From Paratrimastix pyriformis (taxonomy: Eukaryota; Preaxostyla; Paratrimastigidae): 64,000 nucleotides of DNA. The stretch lies in assembly GCA_027972325.1 (NCBI GenBank), contig JAPMOS010000004.1:434001-498000 (forward strand). Reading direction: 5' to 3'. A model generated the notes under the pieces. It was not told where the DNA came from and ran no database searches. It saw nothing but the letters and a program-made list of their open reading frames with translations. Below, piece after piece: positions 32,504 to 43,260 of this stretch. Position 1 is the first letter of the stretch. Each line of letters opens with the position of its first letter. The position numbers and the translations under genes were made by a program.

Positions 32504-35500
32504 ATGGAAAAAGAAGAACCTTCTTCAAGCCACTTTCCTGTGCCTGGCAGTGTTGAAGTCCAAATCAACGGGTCCTCTTATCAAGTGCCAGCATCGTGCA
32601 ACATTGTCGAGGCTTGCCGTCAGGCGGGCGTCTATGTGCCAACCGTGTGCTACCACCCCCGACTGAAGCCCGTCGGCAAGTGCGGGGTGTGCACAGTCGA
32701 TATCGAGGGTTCCAAAGAGGGCGTCCTCGCATGTTCCACAAAAGTGGCACCCGGCATGCGCATCCACACCGACACCCCCGAGGTGAAGGCGCGCTGTTCG
32801 GCCGCCCTGACACGGCTGATGAATCGGATGCGGTCCCGCCAGGCCCAGGAAACATCTCCGCAGGCTTCCCGCGAATTTCGGGAGCTTCTCGCCTGGGCCC
32901 AGGTCCAGTGGCTTTTTTTTTTTTGTTGTTGTTGTTTTATGGATGATTGGGGGCACAAATCACCACCACCACCGCCGGTTCCATTTGTTTTCCGTTTTTT
33001 TTCGCGGCGACAATGCAATTGATCGATCTGATTGTGTGACGCCGGCGGCATTCGCGTACCACTGGTTGTCCGTTCTCCCCACGGTCCTGCTGCTGTTTCT
33101 GCTTCTACTGTTTTGCTGATGATCGGTGCTTGTTTTTTCTTTTTTCTGGGGTTGTTGTCTCTCTGTTGTGGGCGGGTGGGGCGTGGTGTGGTGGGGTGTG
33201 GTGGGTGGGGTGCGCGCGGCGGCGGGCGGGCGGGGCGGGGCGATGCAGGAATCGGCCAAGGACGAGACCTCCAACGCGGTTGTGATCGATCCGAGCACGT
33301 GCATCGAGTGCGGCCGGTGCGCGCGCGCCTGCAAGGAGCTCCAGGGGATCGGGGCCCTGAAGCTGACCGACTCGGCGATGGCGCCCGTCCAGGCGACCAG
33401 CGACGAGGGCCTGTACCACTCGGACTGCATCAGCTGCGGCCAGTGCTCGGCCTTCTGCCCCACGGGGGCCATCCACGAGGTGACCGACTTCGGGCCGCTC
33501 CGCGAGGCCATCCGCCAGGGCAAGGTCATCGTCGCCCAGACGGCCCCCGCCACCCGGGTGGCCTTCGCCGAGGAGTGGGGCCTGGAGCCGGGCACGGTGG
33601 CCGAGCGGAAGATGGTGGGCGCCCTGAAGGCCTCCGGCTGCCATTTCGTCTTTGGTCTGTGGCAGTATGCCACGCGCATGTCCCACACGCACCCGCGCAC
33701 GCGCGCACCCGCGCACGCGCGCACCCGCGCACCCGCCCACGCACACGCGCATCCGGGCACTCCACTGATGCCTGCTCGTTCCACCATGCCTGCCCGCCCA
33801 CCCCCTCGCCCGCCCCGAACCACCCCCAACCAACCAATCATCGCACACACTCATCCCGCCACCCCCGCGGGCTCTTCTCTTCCCCGCGGGGCTCCACAGA
33901 CACCAACTTCACGGCCGACCTGACCATCCTCGAGGAGGGCACCGAGCTGCTGGGGCGCATCAAGAAGGGCGGGCCCTTCCCGATGATCACCTCGTGCTGC
34001 CCGGCCTGGATCAACATGTGCGAGAAGCTCTACCCGGAGTTCCTGCCCAACCTGAGCACCTGCAAGAGCCCCGAGGGCATGCTGGGGGCGCTGATCAAGA
34101 CCTACTGGGCCGACCGGATGGGCAAGAAGCCCACCGAGATCTTCTCGCTGTCCATCATGCCCTGCACGGCCAAGAAGGACGAGTGCCGCCGGGATGTGCT
34201 GGGGCGGCGCGGCTACCAGGACGTGGACATGGTGCTGACCACCCGCGAGGCGGCCCGCTGGGTCAAGGAGCAGGGCTTCCAGGAGTGGGCCGCCCTGCCC
34301 GAGCGGGACTACGACAACCCCCTGTCGGAGTACTCGGGGGGCGCGGTGCTCTTCGCGGCCACGGGGGGCGTCATGGAGGCGGCCCTGCGGACGGCCTACG
34401 AGGTGGGCACGGGGCGGCGGCTGGAGTCGGTGGACTTCCGGGCGGTGCGGGGCTGGCAGGGCATCCGCGAGGCCACGGTGGACTTCGACGGGCGCCCCAT
34501 CAAGGTGGCCGTGGCCCACTCGGCCGGCCAGGCGCGCAAGCTGCTCGACGCGCTGCGGGCCGACCCCGAGCACCGCCTGGGGCTGCACTTCATCGAGATC
34601 ATGAGCTGCCAGGGGGGCTGCATCGGCGGGGCGGCCAGCCCAAGAGCAACGACCCGGCCGTGCTGCAGAAGCGGGCCGGGGCCATCTACGCGCTGGACAC
34701 CCACATGGCCGTGCGCCGGTCGCACGAGAACGTGGCCCTGCAGCAGCTCTACACCAACTTCCTGGGGGCGCCCAACTCGCACAAGGCCCACGAGCTGCTG
34801 CACACCCACTACCGCGACCGGTCGGTGCACTCGCACGCCGCCACGGCCGCCCTCATGGCCACGGCCGCCGCCGCCGCCGCGGCTGGTGGCGGTGGCGGTG
34901 GCGGTGGCGGTGGCGGTGGCGGTGGCGGTGAGGAGAAGGAGAAGCAGCGGACGGCGCTGGTGCTGTACGCCACCCAGACGGGCAACTCGGAGCAGGCCGC
35001 CCGGCGGCTGAGCAGCGAGCTGCAGGCGGCCCGGTTCGCGGTGCGGCTGGCGGCCATGGACGCCATCGGGCCCGCCGAGGTGGCCCGGGAGCCGCTGGTG
35101 CTGCTGGTGACGTCGACCTTCGGCGAGGGCGAGCGGCCCGACATGGCGGGGCCCCTGTGGGACTGGCTGGCGGCCCAGCCGGCCGGGGCGCTGAGCACGG
35201 TGGCCTACGGGGTCTTCGGGCTGGGCAGCTCCAAGTACACCAAGTTCTGCCAGGCGGCCCGGGACTTCGACGGGCGCCTGGAGTTCCTCGGGGCCCGGCG
35301 GGTGGTCGAGCTGGGCAAGGGCGACGAGACCGCCGACGACGGCTACGCGACCGCCTTCGACCCCTGGGTGGCCGCCCTGTACGACGAGCTGGGCGTGGAG
35401 CCCCCCAAGCAGGCCGTGGTGCCCCACTATGCTCGGGCTCCGAGCCTCCCAGCCCGTGCCGCCCGCCCAACACCATGTTCGCCACCCTCCGTCAACACGC

Positions 35501-37018
35501 CCTGCCCTGCCGCCCTGCCCTGCCCTGCCCTGCCCTGCCCGACCACCCTCCGCCATCCCTCCCCCCCACTTCCCCACCACCACCCCTCACCACCCCCTCA
35601 CCACCACCCCACCACCACCCCACCACCACCACCCCTCACCACCACCACCACCCCTCACCAGCCCTGACGCCCGAGGACTACGGGCGGCCGATCATCTTCT
35701 CGGAGCTGGACATCGGGGAGACGGGCTTCGAGTACAGCGTGGGCGACTCGCTGGGCATCCACCCGCTCAACCCGACCGAGCACGTGGACGCCTTCCTGCA
35801 CTGGTACCACACCAACCCCGACGCGGTCATCAGCATCGTGCCCGCCTCGGACAGCACGGCCCGCTGCCGCCCGGAAGACCTCTTCTTCCGGCAGCTTCGT
35901 GGCCAGTTCGCCCAGCGGCCCGACGAGCGGGCCCGGCTGGAGCGGCTGCAGGGCCCCGAGGGCAAGGACGACCTGGCCGGCTACCTGAAGGACTTCCCCA
36001 GCTACGTCAACGTGCTGCAGGACTTCCCCTCGGCCCACCCGACGATGGACTACCTGGTGGAGATGATCCCGCCCATCAAGCCGCGCCTGTACTCGGTGGC
36101 CAGCACCCCAAGGAGGACCCCACCGGGTGCAGCTGGTCGTGGCCATCCCCACGGAGTGGTCCCGCCAGCGGCGGACCATTGTCGGGGGCGGCCTCTGCAC
36201 GACCTTCCTCTTCGCCAGCCAGCCGGGGGCCCTGGTGCCGGTCAACATCAACCCGGGCACCCTGCGGCCACCCCCGGACCCCGCCGCCCCGATGCTGCTG
36301 GTGGCCCTGGGCACGGGGTGGCCCCATGCGGGCCTGCTCCGGGACCGGCTCATGGACAAGCGGCGCCGCGGCCTGGCCGCCACCGGGCCGGCCACCCTCT
36401 ACCAGGCCTGCCGCCACCGGGAGAAGGACTGGGTGCTGCGCGACGAGATGGCCGAGTACCAGCGCGAGGGCGTCCTCACCACCCACATCGGGGCCTTCTC
36501 CCACGACCAGCCGGGCCGCTTCGAGACGGCCGACCTGCTCATGACCGAGAACCCGGCCCCCGTCTGGGACATCCTCAAGCACCCCAACGCATACTACTTC
36601 TACTGTCCGCTCGTGCCCCTGCCCCTGCCCCTGCCCCTGCCCCTGTCCCTGTCCCTGCCCCCCTACCCCTACCCCTACCCCTACCCCTACCCCTGCCCCT
36701 GCCCCTGCCCCTGCCCCTGCCCCTGTCCCTCCCTGTCCCCCGGCCGCCCTCCTCCGTCCCCTCCTCTTGCACCCGCCCGGCACGCACCGTGGGTCGCCTT
36801 CTCACCGTCTTCCCTTTCATCTCCTCCTGGGCGCGTGGCGGGGGCGGGGGGGGCGGGGGCGACCGGCAGGTGGTCCGGCCGCGTACAGCATCCCGGCCAA
36901 GCTGGAGACGGCCATTGTGGGGGCCTGCCAGACCGCGGGCGGCATGAGCCCCGAGAAGGCCACCGAGTACGTCGAGACCATGAAGCGCGAGGGCCGCTTC
37001 CTCCTCGAGGCCTTCTGA
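32504..37018 (+). CDS. [FeFe]-hydrogenase fused to a CysJ-like FMN/FAD/NADP(H) reductase
   Basis: Five exons (32504-32902, 33249-33654, 33900-35455, 35662-36604, 36870-37018) give about 1151 residues. Order: a [2Fe-2S] domain (CYHPRLKPVGKCGVC); two [4Fe-4S] motifs (CIECGRCARAC, CISCGQCSAFCP); an H-cluster domain with TSCCPAWI (L1), MPCTAKKDE (L2) and FIEIMSCQGGCIGG (L3); a 15-Gly linker; flavodoxin (YATQTGNSE, TSTFGEGERPD, GLGSSKYTKFC); a ferredoxin-reductase-like half (RLYSVAST, GLCTTFLF, LVALGTGWPHAG) ending at a terminal Phe. It should couple NAD(P)H oxidation to H2 production in an anaerobe; similar fusions are known from trichomonads and Preaxostyla. As read, one base is missing at about 34635-34640 and two at about 36108-36140, all in C/G runs. 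Adding three bases makes the total divisible by three, so these look like base-calling errors. No clear targeting peptide is seen. Confidence 0.93.
34886..34931. repeat. GGTGGC hexanucleotide repeat coding a poly-Gly linker
   Basis: Repeated GGTGGC codes for about 15 glycines between the hydrogenase and flavodoxin parts, a plausible flexible hinge and a likely site of length variation. Confidence 0.9.
36608..36738. repeat. CCCCTG / CCCCTA hexamer repeat in the last hydrogenase intron
   Basis: About 20 units lie within intron 36605-36869. The CCCCTA block at 36661-36690 resembles telomere-type repeats on the complementary strand but is too short and internal to be more than a microsatellite. 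Confidence 0.85.
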
Positions 37019-37493
37019 TGGGCACGAGACGGCGGCTGCACGGCTGAGCGAGCGCATCCGAGGGCTTGAGAGACGGGACGGCCTTCGTCCTCCCTCGGCT
37101 TGCGCTCTGCTTGCCTGCCTTCCTCTGGCTGTTTCTCCCTCTTCCTTTCGCTCCTCGTCTGAGTGCCTGCGTGGTCCGCTTTTTCGGCTTTTTCGGCTTT
37201 TTCGCTTTCGCGCTTGTTTTTTTTCGGGCCGTTTGTTTCCATTCCATTCCCTCGTTTCCCTCGTTTCCCTCGTTTCCCTCGTTTCCCTCGTTTCCCTCGT
37301 TTCCCTCGTTTCCCTCGTTTCCCTCGTTTTTGTCGATTCCCTCGTTTTTGTCGATTCCCTCGTTTTTGTCGATTCCCTCGTTTTTGTTGATTCCCTCGTT
37401 TTTGTTGATTTTCTCTTTCTTGTTGATTTTCTCGGCGTCTGTTTTCTGCGGGCCGGTTGACTCGCCATCCAAGCGCCTCTTTTCACACGGTCG
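37019..37493. other. Convergent intergenic region with TTTCCCTCG repeats
   Basis: The plus-strand hydrogenase and the minus-strand coiled-coil gene converge here. From about 37245 to 37425 the plus strand is a pure-pyrimidine-like array of CGTTTCCCT (9 bp, about nine copies), then CGTTTTTGTCGATTCCCT-type units (18 bp). Confidence 0.8.
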
Positions 37494-40400
37494 TCATGTG
37501 CTCCCGCTTCGCTTGGGCTGCTGCTCGCCCGTGGCCGGGCTTGGCGATGCGGGGGGCGGCCGGGTGGGGGTCGTGCGTGCGGGCAGGGGGGCCGCCAGGA
37601 GGGCCATCAGCCGGGCCGCGACGGGGTTGGGGCTGCCCAGCGGGCTGGCCGGCCCCAGGGGCGACCCGCCAACCGGGGTGGGCGTCCCGCGGAGGGCCGC
37701 CGTCCGGGGCGGCGTCAGCGGGGTCCCCAGGGGGCTCCCCCCCAGGCCCACGGCCCCGTACCCCGCCGGGCTGGCTGTGGCGTAGCCCAAGGGGCTCCCG
37801 TAGACGGGCGAGGGGACCACCAGGGGCCGGGCCGGGCTGCCGGCTGCGGCCCGGGGGGCGGGCGACGAGCGGGCGGGCGAGGTGACCGCCGCCTGGGCGA
37901 CCAGGTCGACGAAGCGCAGTGACCGGCTGAGCGCCGTCTCTGCGGGGGCCCCCGGGGATCCCTCGAGGGCCGCCTCCCCCCGGGCGGGGCTGGCGGCCGG
38001 GAGCTGGGGGCTGAGGGGCCCCACCGATCCGCCCGGGCTGCTGCTCCCCGCCGCAGCGAGGCCATCCAGGAGGCCCTCGGCCCCCGGGCCGGCGATGGAG
38101 GGCCGCCGGGCACCGCCCCGGATGGGCCGGTTGATGCGGGCCCCTGCGCGGGGGCGTCCCACAAACGGCAGCAGAGGCAGAAAATGGGAAGTGAGCCCAG
38201 TCCGCGACAATCTGATGGGGGGGGGATGGGAGGGGAGGGGAGGGGGGATGGGAGGGGAGGGGGAGGAGGAGGGCGCGGACCGGGGCCGGGCGCGGGCCTG
38301 CGGAGGGCCTCGTCGAGCTGTGCGCGCAGGTCTTCCGCCAGGCGGCGCTGCTCCTGCCCCTGGGCGGCCAGGGCGCGGGCCCGCTCCTCGAGCTCCCCGA
38401 TCCGACCTGCGACCCGTGGCCAGGCACGGGCACAGGGTCCACCATGAGGGGCGCCATCCACCGACCCACCGACCCACCCCTCGCCGAGGCCAGTGGCCCC
38501 CGGGAGGAAGGAGCGTGGTGCACAAGATGGACGAGGGAATGGGCGGGGGCGGGGGCGGGGCGTGGAGGGCGGACCGCGGGCGGCCGCGAGGAGCCTGTCG
38601 GCCTCGTCCTTCTCGAACCTGAGGGTGTGCAGCTCGAGGCTGAGCTGGGCGTTGGCGGCCGCGGCCTGGGCGCGGGTCCGCTCGATGTGTCCGATCAGCT
38701 GGCGGATCTGCTTGTTCGAGCCGCCCTTCAGCAGCCCCTGCAGCGACTCCAGCTCGTCCCGCGCCGCGAAGAGCTGCTCCTGAAGCTCCACAACCTGTGT
38801 GTGTCATCACGCGCGGACAGCCCCCCCCGCTCGCCATGTGAGGGGAGGCAGCGAACAGCCGCTCATGCAGCGCCACACCCTGGGTGAGAGGTCCCCCGCC
38901 ATGACGGGGCCTGGAGGGGGGTGCGGCGGGCAGGGGCGGGCCTTGGCGCAGCGGTTGAAGAGATCCTTCTCCAGCGATCCGTGCGACCGGGCAATCTCCT
39001 CCTCCCGCTTTTTCTGCATGTGTGTGGCGTGTGGTATGTGCGTGTGGTATGTGCGTGTGGTATGTGCGTGTGGTGGTGGTGGTGGGTGGGGGGGGGGGGG
39101 GGGGGGGGGGGACAACGATGATGATGATGGGGAGGCGGCGGCGGCGGCGGCGTGAGCTCGGGATCGCATGGCGTGCCGATGGGGCCGTGTCGAGGCGTTG
39201 GGCAGGCAGGGGCAGGGGCAGGGGCAGGGGCAGGGGGCAGGCGAACCCTGTCGATGACCAGGGCGCGGATGTATGCCAGCAGCTCCTGGCGCTCCTGCTC
39301 GCTCTTGGCGAGCACCTCCCGGGCCTCGGCGTACCGGAGGGCCCACTCCGACTGGCCCCGCGAGAGCACCGCCATCCGCTGGGCCGTGGCGGACTGCGGC
39401 AGGAGAGTGTGTGTGTGTGTGTGTGTGTGTGGGGCGAGAGTCAGGCGGTCCGCTGTGAGACCGGGCCGCAGGGTGGCCGCAGCAACAGGGGCGGGGGGCG
39501 AGCCGACCTGGGCCTGCTCGAGCTCCTCGCGGGCGGCCCTGAGGGCCTCCTGGACGACCCGCTCCCGGGCGCGGCCCTCGGCCTGGCGGCTCTGCATGAC
39601 GGCCAGGTCCTCCTCCAGGGCCCCCGCCCGGTCGGCCTGACGGAGGGCCTCCTGCAGCCGCAGCCCAGCCGCTGCCTCCTCGGAAGCGGTCGGAGTCGGC
39701 TCCTGCAGACACGGCGAGGCAGAGGAGCAACAGAGGAGCAACAGAGGAGCAACAGAGGAGCAACAGAGGAGCAACAGAGGAGCAACAGAGAAGCAACAGA
39801 AGCAGAGGAGCGGGGCGTGGGAGACGCGTCAGCAATGGCGGGCGCGATGGCTCCCCGAGCCTGGGTGTGGCGGGCCGAGGGGACGGACGGGCTGGGGCGG
39901 CTCGGTCTGGGCCTCGGCCTCGTCCATCGGGCGCGCCTCTGCTGCCTCGGCCTGCGGGGCCGCGGCCCCCGCCGATGGGGGCTCGGTCTGGGCCTCCTCC
40001 TCCACCCCCTCGGACGGGCCGGGGCGGCTTGGGGCGGCCGCGGCTGCGGGGCCCTCGGCAGAGGGCTCAGTCTGGGCCTCCATCTCGACCCCCGTGGCGG
40101 CGGGCGGCTCGGTCTGGGCCTCCATCTCGGCGCTGGGGACCGGCGGGGTGGCTGGCTGCGGCTCGGTCTGGGCCTCCATCTCGGCCGAGGGCACGGCCAC
40201 GGGGGCGGGGGGGCGGTCGGCCTGGGGCTCGGTCTGGGCCTCCATCTCGGCAACGGGAGGGGCCGGGGCGGCCAGGGCGACGGGTTCCGTCTGAGCTTCC
40301 ATCTCCGCCACGGGGGCGTCCGGCGCCGGGGCCGCGGGCGGCTGGTCGTCCGTCTGGGCGGCGTGGGCGCCCTGGGCGGGCGGCGGCTCGGTCTGGGAGG

Positions 40401-42034
40401 CCTGGTGGGTGGGGCTGGTGGGGCTCGGGCCGGCCGGCTCCTCGTGGGCCGCCTCCATGGGGGGCGGGGCGGAGACGGGCGTGGCCGTGACGTCCGCGGG
40501 CGCGGGGCCCGGGCCGGGGGTGCCGGGCAGGGCGGGCGGGGGCTGTTCGCCCTCGTCTGCGGTGGTGCTTTCGCGGAGCCTCGACGCCCCAGCGGCCGGG
40601 GTGCTGGGGGTGGCGGGCGGGGCGGGAGAGGCAGACCCGCTGGTCGGCGAATCTGCGGGGGCGCAGGACAAGGAAGACAGATGAGCATAACGTGAGCGGG
40701 GCGTGAACTCGGAGGATGGCGCAGCAATCATCAGCCCCATCATCCCCATCATCCCCATCATCATCCATCAACATCCATCATCCATCAACATCCATCATCA
40801 TCCACCATCAGCATCAGCATCAGCATCAGCATCAACAACATCATCATCATCGTCATCATCATCAGCATCATCATCTCTAATGGGGAGGAGGCGGACCCGG
40901 GGGGACGCCCGCCGAGTCGGGCCGGGGCAAGGTCAGGACGGCCGATGTCTTTTCGATCATGGCGCTGAGCGAGTCCAGCCGCGAGACGACCGCGCTGGAT
41001 GGCTCGATCGGCGAGCTCTGCCCAGCACGGATCACAACAACAAACCAACGGAGAAGAAGATGACGATGATGGTGATGATGATGAGCGATGGCGGAGCCTC
41101 TGTGATGGCACAGACGGGCAAGAGGCAGCCAACAGACCGACTCAGGGACCGCAACCGCGGAACGCTCGGGGCCCCCCAGTTGCCTCTGCAGTTGGGGAGA
41201 CATGCAAGAAAGGCAAAACACCAATATGACGAGGAATGGCCAGGGATGGCCAGGAAGGAGCCGAGCCAGAGGGCGAGACAGGCGGCGACCTTGAGGGCGT
41301 CCCTGAGCTCCTCGTTCTGCTTGCGGAGGGACTCGATGGAGGCCGTGTGCTCGTTGGCCTGGAAGACGGACCGCTCGTGGTCCAGCTTGAGCTCCTGGAA
41401 GGCCCCCTGCAGCTTGTCGTAGTCCTGGGTCAGGGTGGCGGCCTTCCCCCGCAGGGTCTTCACCTCCCCCTCCAGCTGGGTGTTGGCCTGGTGGATGCTC
41501 TCCAGGCGAGACTCCTTGAAGGTCAGCGCCGAGCGGAACTCCTCCAGCTTCTGCTTGATGTCCTCCTCCTCGCTCATCTTCGCCTCCAGCTCCCGACATC
41601 GCGCTGCGGAGAAGGAGGAGGAGGAAAAGAGGGCGGGTACGCGTTGTTGGGTGATGTCCACCAAAACCAAGTGGGGATGGAGCGGGAAAGGAAGGGAAGC
41701 AGACTGCGAAGCTGATCGAGGAGCGGCAGCGGAACGGCAGCTCCCTCGGGTGTACCCTCGGTGGCTGGATTCGGGGAGGGGGCAGCAGTGGCGGCTTGAG
41801 CAGGAGATGCGGCGGCATCGGCAGCTGTGGCTGGCCGTGGCGGCTTGCCTATTGAAACAAAGATCGGAGACGAATGTCCGAGAGGAGGAAAGAGCAGAGA
41901 GATTCAGAACGAAGGGAAGCCAGAAAAACCAAGGAGAAAAAACGAAAGAGAGGAAAACGGGGCCCGACCCCCCGGGCGTCTTGAAAGGGGCAATTTTGAC
42001 AGGGAAAAAAGAACCGCGAAGGTCGACGAGACAT
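37494..42034 (-). CDS. Large coiled-coil protein with AQTEP repeats
   Basis: Minus-strand exons read as one gene of roughly 1000 residues. The N-terminal part (about 41.7-41.85 kb) is Ala/Pro-rich. A coiled coil follows (41.28-41.6 kb: MSEEEDIKQKLEEFRSALTF, QDYDKLQGAFQELKLDHERS). Near 39.85-40.65 kb is an acidic, repetitive domain with at least nine EAQTEP/SQTEP motifs. More coiled coil follows (LQEALRQADRAGALEEDLAV, QERQELLAYIRAL, KKREEEIARSHGSLEKDLF, LFAARDELESLQGLLKGGSN). The C-terminal tail has SPLG repeats and ends QPKRSGST. QTEP-like motifs resemble the TQT peptides that bind dynein light chain LC8; that link is inference. The 5' end is not settled: ATG at 42034 is the most upstream candidate, 37 bp from the divergent HORMA gene. 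Two genes remain possible. Confidence 0.55.
39086..39111. repeat. Poly-G run (poly-C on the coding strand) in an intron
   Basis: A G run of over 20 follows a TGTGTGG repeat. Because the host gene is on the minus strand, the run is poly-C in the transcript, as in most other introns here. Confidence 0.85.
39715..39802. repeat. AGAGGAGCAAC tandem repeat
   Basis: Seven to eight copies of a 12-bp AACAGAGGAGCA unit lie in an intron of the minus-strand coiled-coil gene. Confidence 0.9.
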
Positions 42035-42071
42035 CCGGACAGAAAATTCGACCAACGAGATAAAAATCAAG

Positions 42072-43260
42072 ATGGCGACTCTTCAAAAAGAGCAGCCCAT
42101 CACCGCAACACAGTCGGCGACTTTGGTGCGCAATTTGTTTCGGGCATCAATTTATTCAATCGCCTTCAATCGCAAACTATTTCCGGAAGAATGCTTCGTT
42201 GAGAAGACCATTGGGGGATTGACAGTGAAGAGTTTGGTTTGTCTCAACTCGTTCTTTTTGTGCATATTGGATGCTCCGGCCTACAGACGCCTGCTAATGA
42301 AGACGCCCACAAATTGATTGCCTGGTTGGAAGAAGGCGTCTTTGATGCTCTCGAGAAAAAGTATCTGAAGAGTGTTACTTTTGCCATTGCAGTCCATGGG
42401 TCAACTGGCGATCGGGAGATTATCGAACAATACACATTCCACATCACATACCCAGATGATGGGAGTGACGACTGCAGAATGAGTTTGACACACGATGGCG
42501 GGACACTCTCTTTTTCATCCAAGGATGAGGTATGTTCGAAACATTCGGATATTGACTTGTTCTTCGCAGATCCGCGAGAGTACGCTCCAGCTGCTCCGCT
42601 CTCTCATCATTGTGGCCGAGAGCTTACCCCCACTGCCACCTGAGCGCTTCTACATCATGCAACTCCAGTATTATGACGACAGAACGCCGGCAGAATATGA
42701 GCCAACACATTTTGCGCCAGCACAAAACCAGCCACTCGCACAACCAGGTGCACAAACAGAGGCAACCATCGGCGAAGTGTCGACAACATACCACAGTCTG
42801 TGGTCCATTCCAACAGATGTCGTCATTGGATTTCGAAGGAGTGACCATGGACGTACACATGCCAACACTCTCCAGCAACTCACTGGGTGGGGAGCAACAG
42901 GCGAAGAGACCCCGGATCCAGGAAGAAAAGGACGACGACGACACAGAGACTCCCCGAAAGGGCGAGTCAGAAACAGACGAACAGAAGGAAAAACGAATCT
43001 TCCGAGAAGCAGAAGAATGGGTTCTCAAGAGGCAATATGTGCAACGCAAGGACATTGGTGAATATTTCTGGATCTCCGAGCCCCTTCTTGCCCGAGTCAT
43101 GAAAGTCTGTCCACTCTGTGGGGCCCCTGACAAACTGGATCCATTTTTTCCCCTCGTGACCCAGAGCCTCCAAGACCGAGGGGTCATCAAGCGCTCTGGG
43201 ACCAGAGGATTTAGGGTCATTAAATCCTCAAAGGTGCCGAAAATATGCGAGAAAAACTGA
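42072..43260 (+). CDS. HORMA-domain meiotic chromosome axis protein (Hop1/HORMAD-like)
   Basis: Four exons (42072-42236, 42287-42529, 42570-42795, 42839-43260) close to 351 residues. The N-terminal HORMA domain is clear: RNLFRASIYSIAFNRKLFPE, KTIGGLTVKSL, LIAWLEEGVFDALEKKYL, YTFHITYPDDG, LQLLRSLIIVAESLPPLPPE, and TYHRVTMDVHMP, the last restored by a 43-nt intron (42796-42838, donor GTCTG). An acidic disordered linker follows. A C-terminal block (residues about 240-345: AEEWVLKRQYVQRKDIGEYF, then CPLCG) looks like a winged helix with a single CxxC. Hop1 proteins load on meiotic axes and promote interhomologue recombination. This implies that a meiotic programme exists or did so recently. The last 33 bases overlap the kinesin gene antisense. 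Confidence 0.87.

Noticed and set aside
36661-36690. CCCCTA block that looks like telomeric repeat
   Set aside because: Only about five units, embedded in a CCCCTG microsatellite within a hydrogenase intron; too short and internal to mark a chromosome end.
33249-37018. Reading the broken hydrogenase frames as a pseudogene
   Set aside because: All cluster-binding and cofactor motifs are intact on both sides and exactly three single bases at C/G runs account for every frame change, so sequencing error is the simpler explanation.
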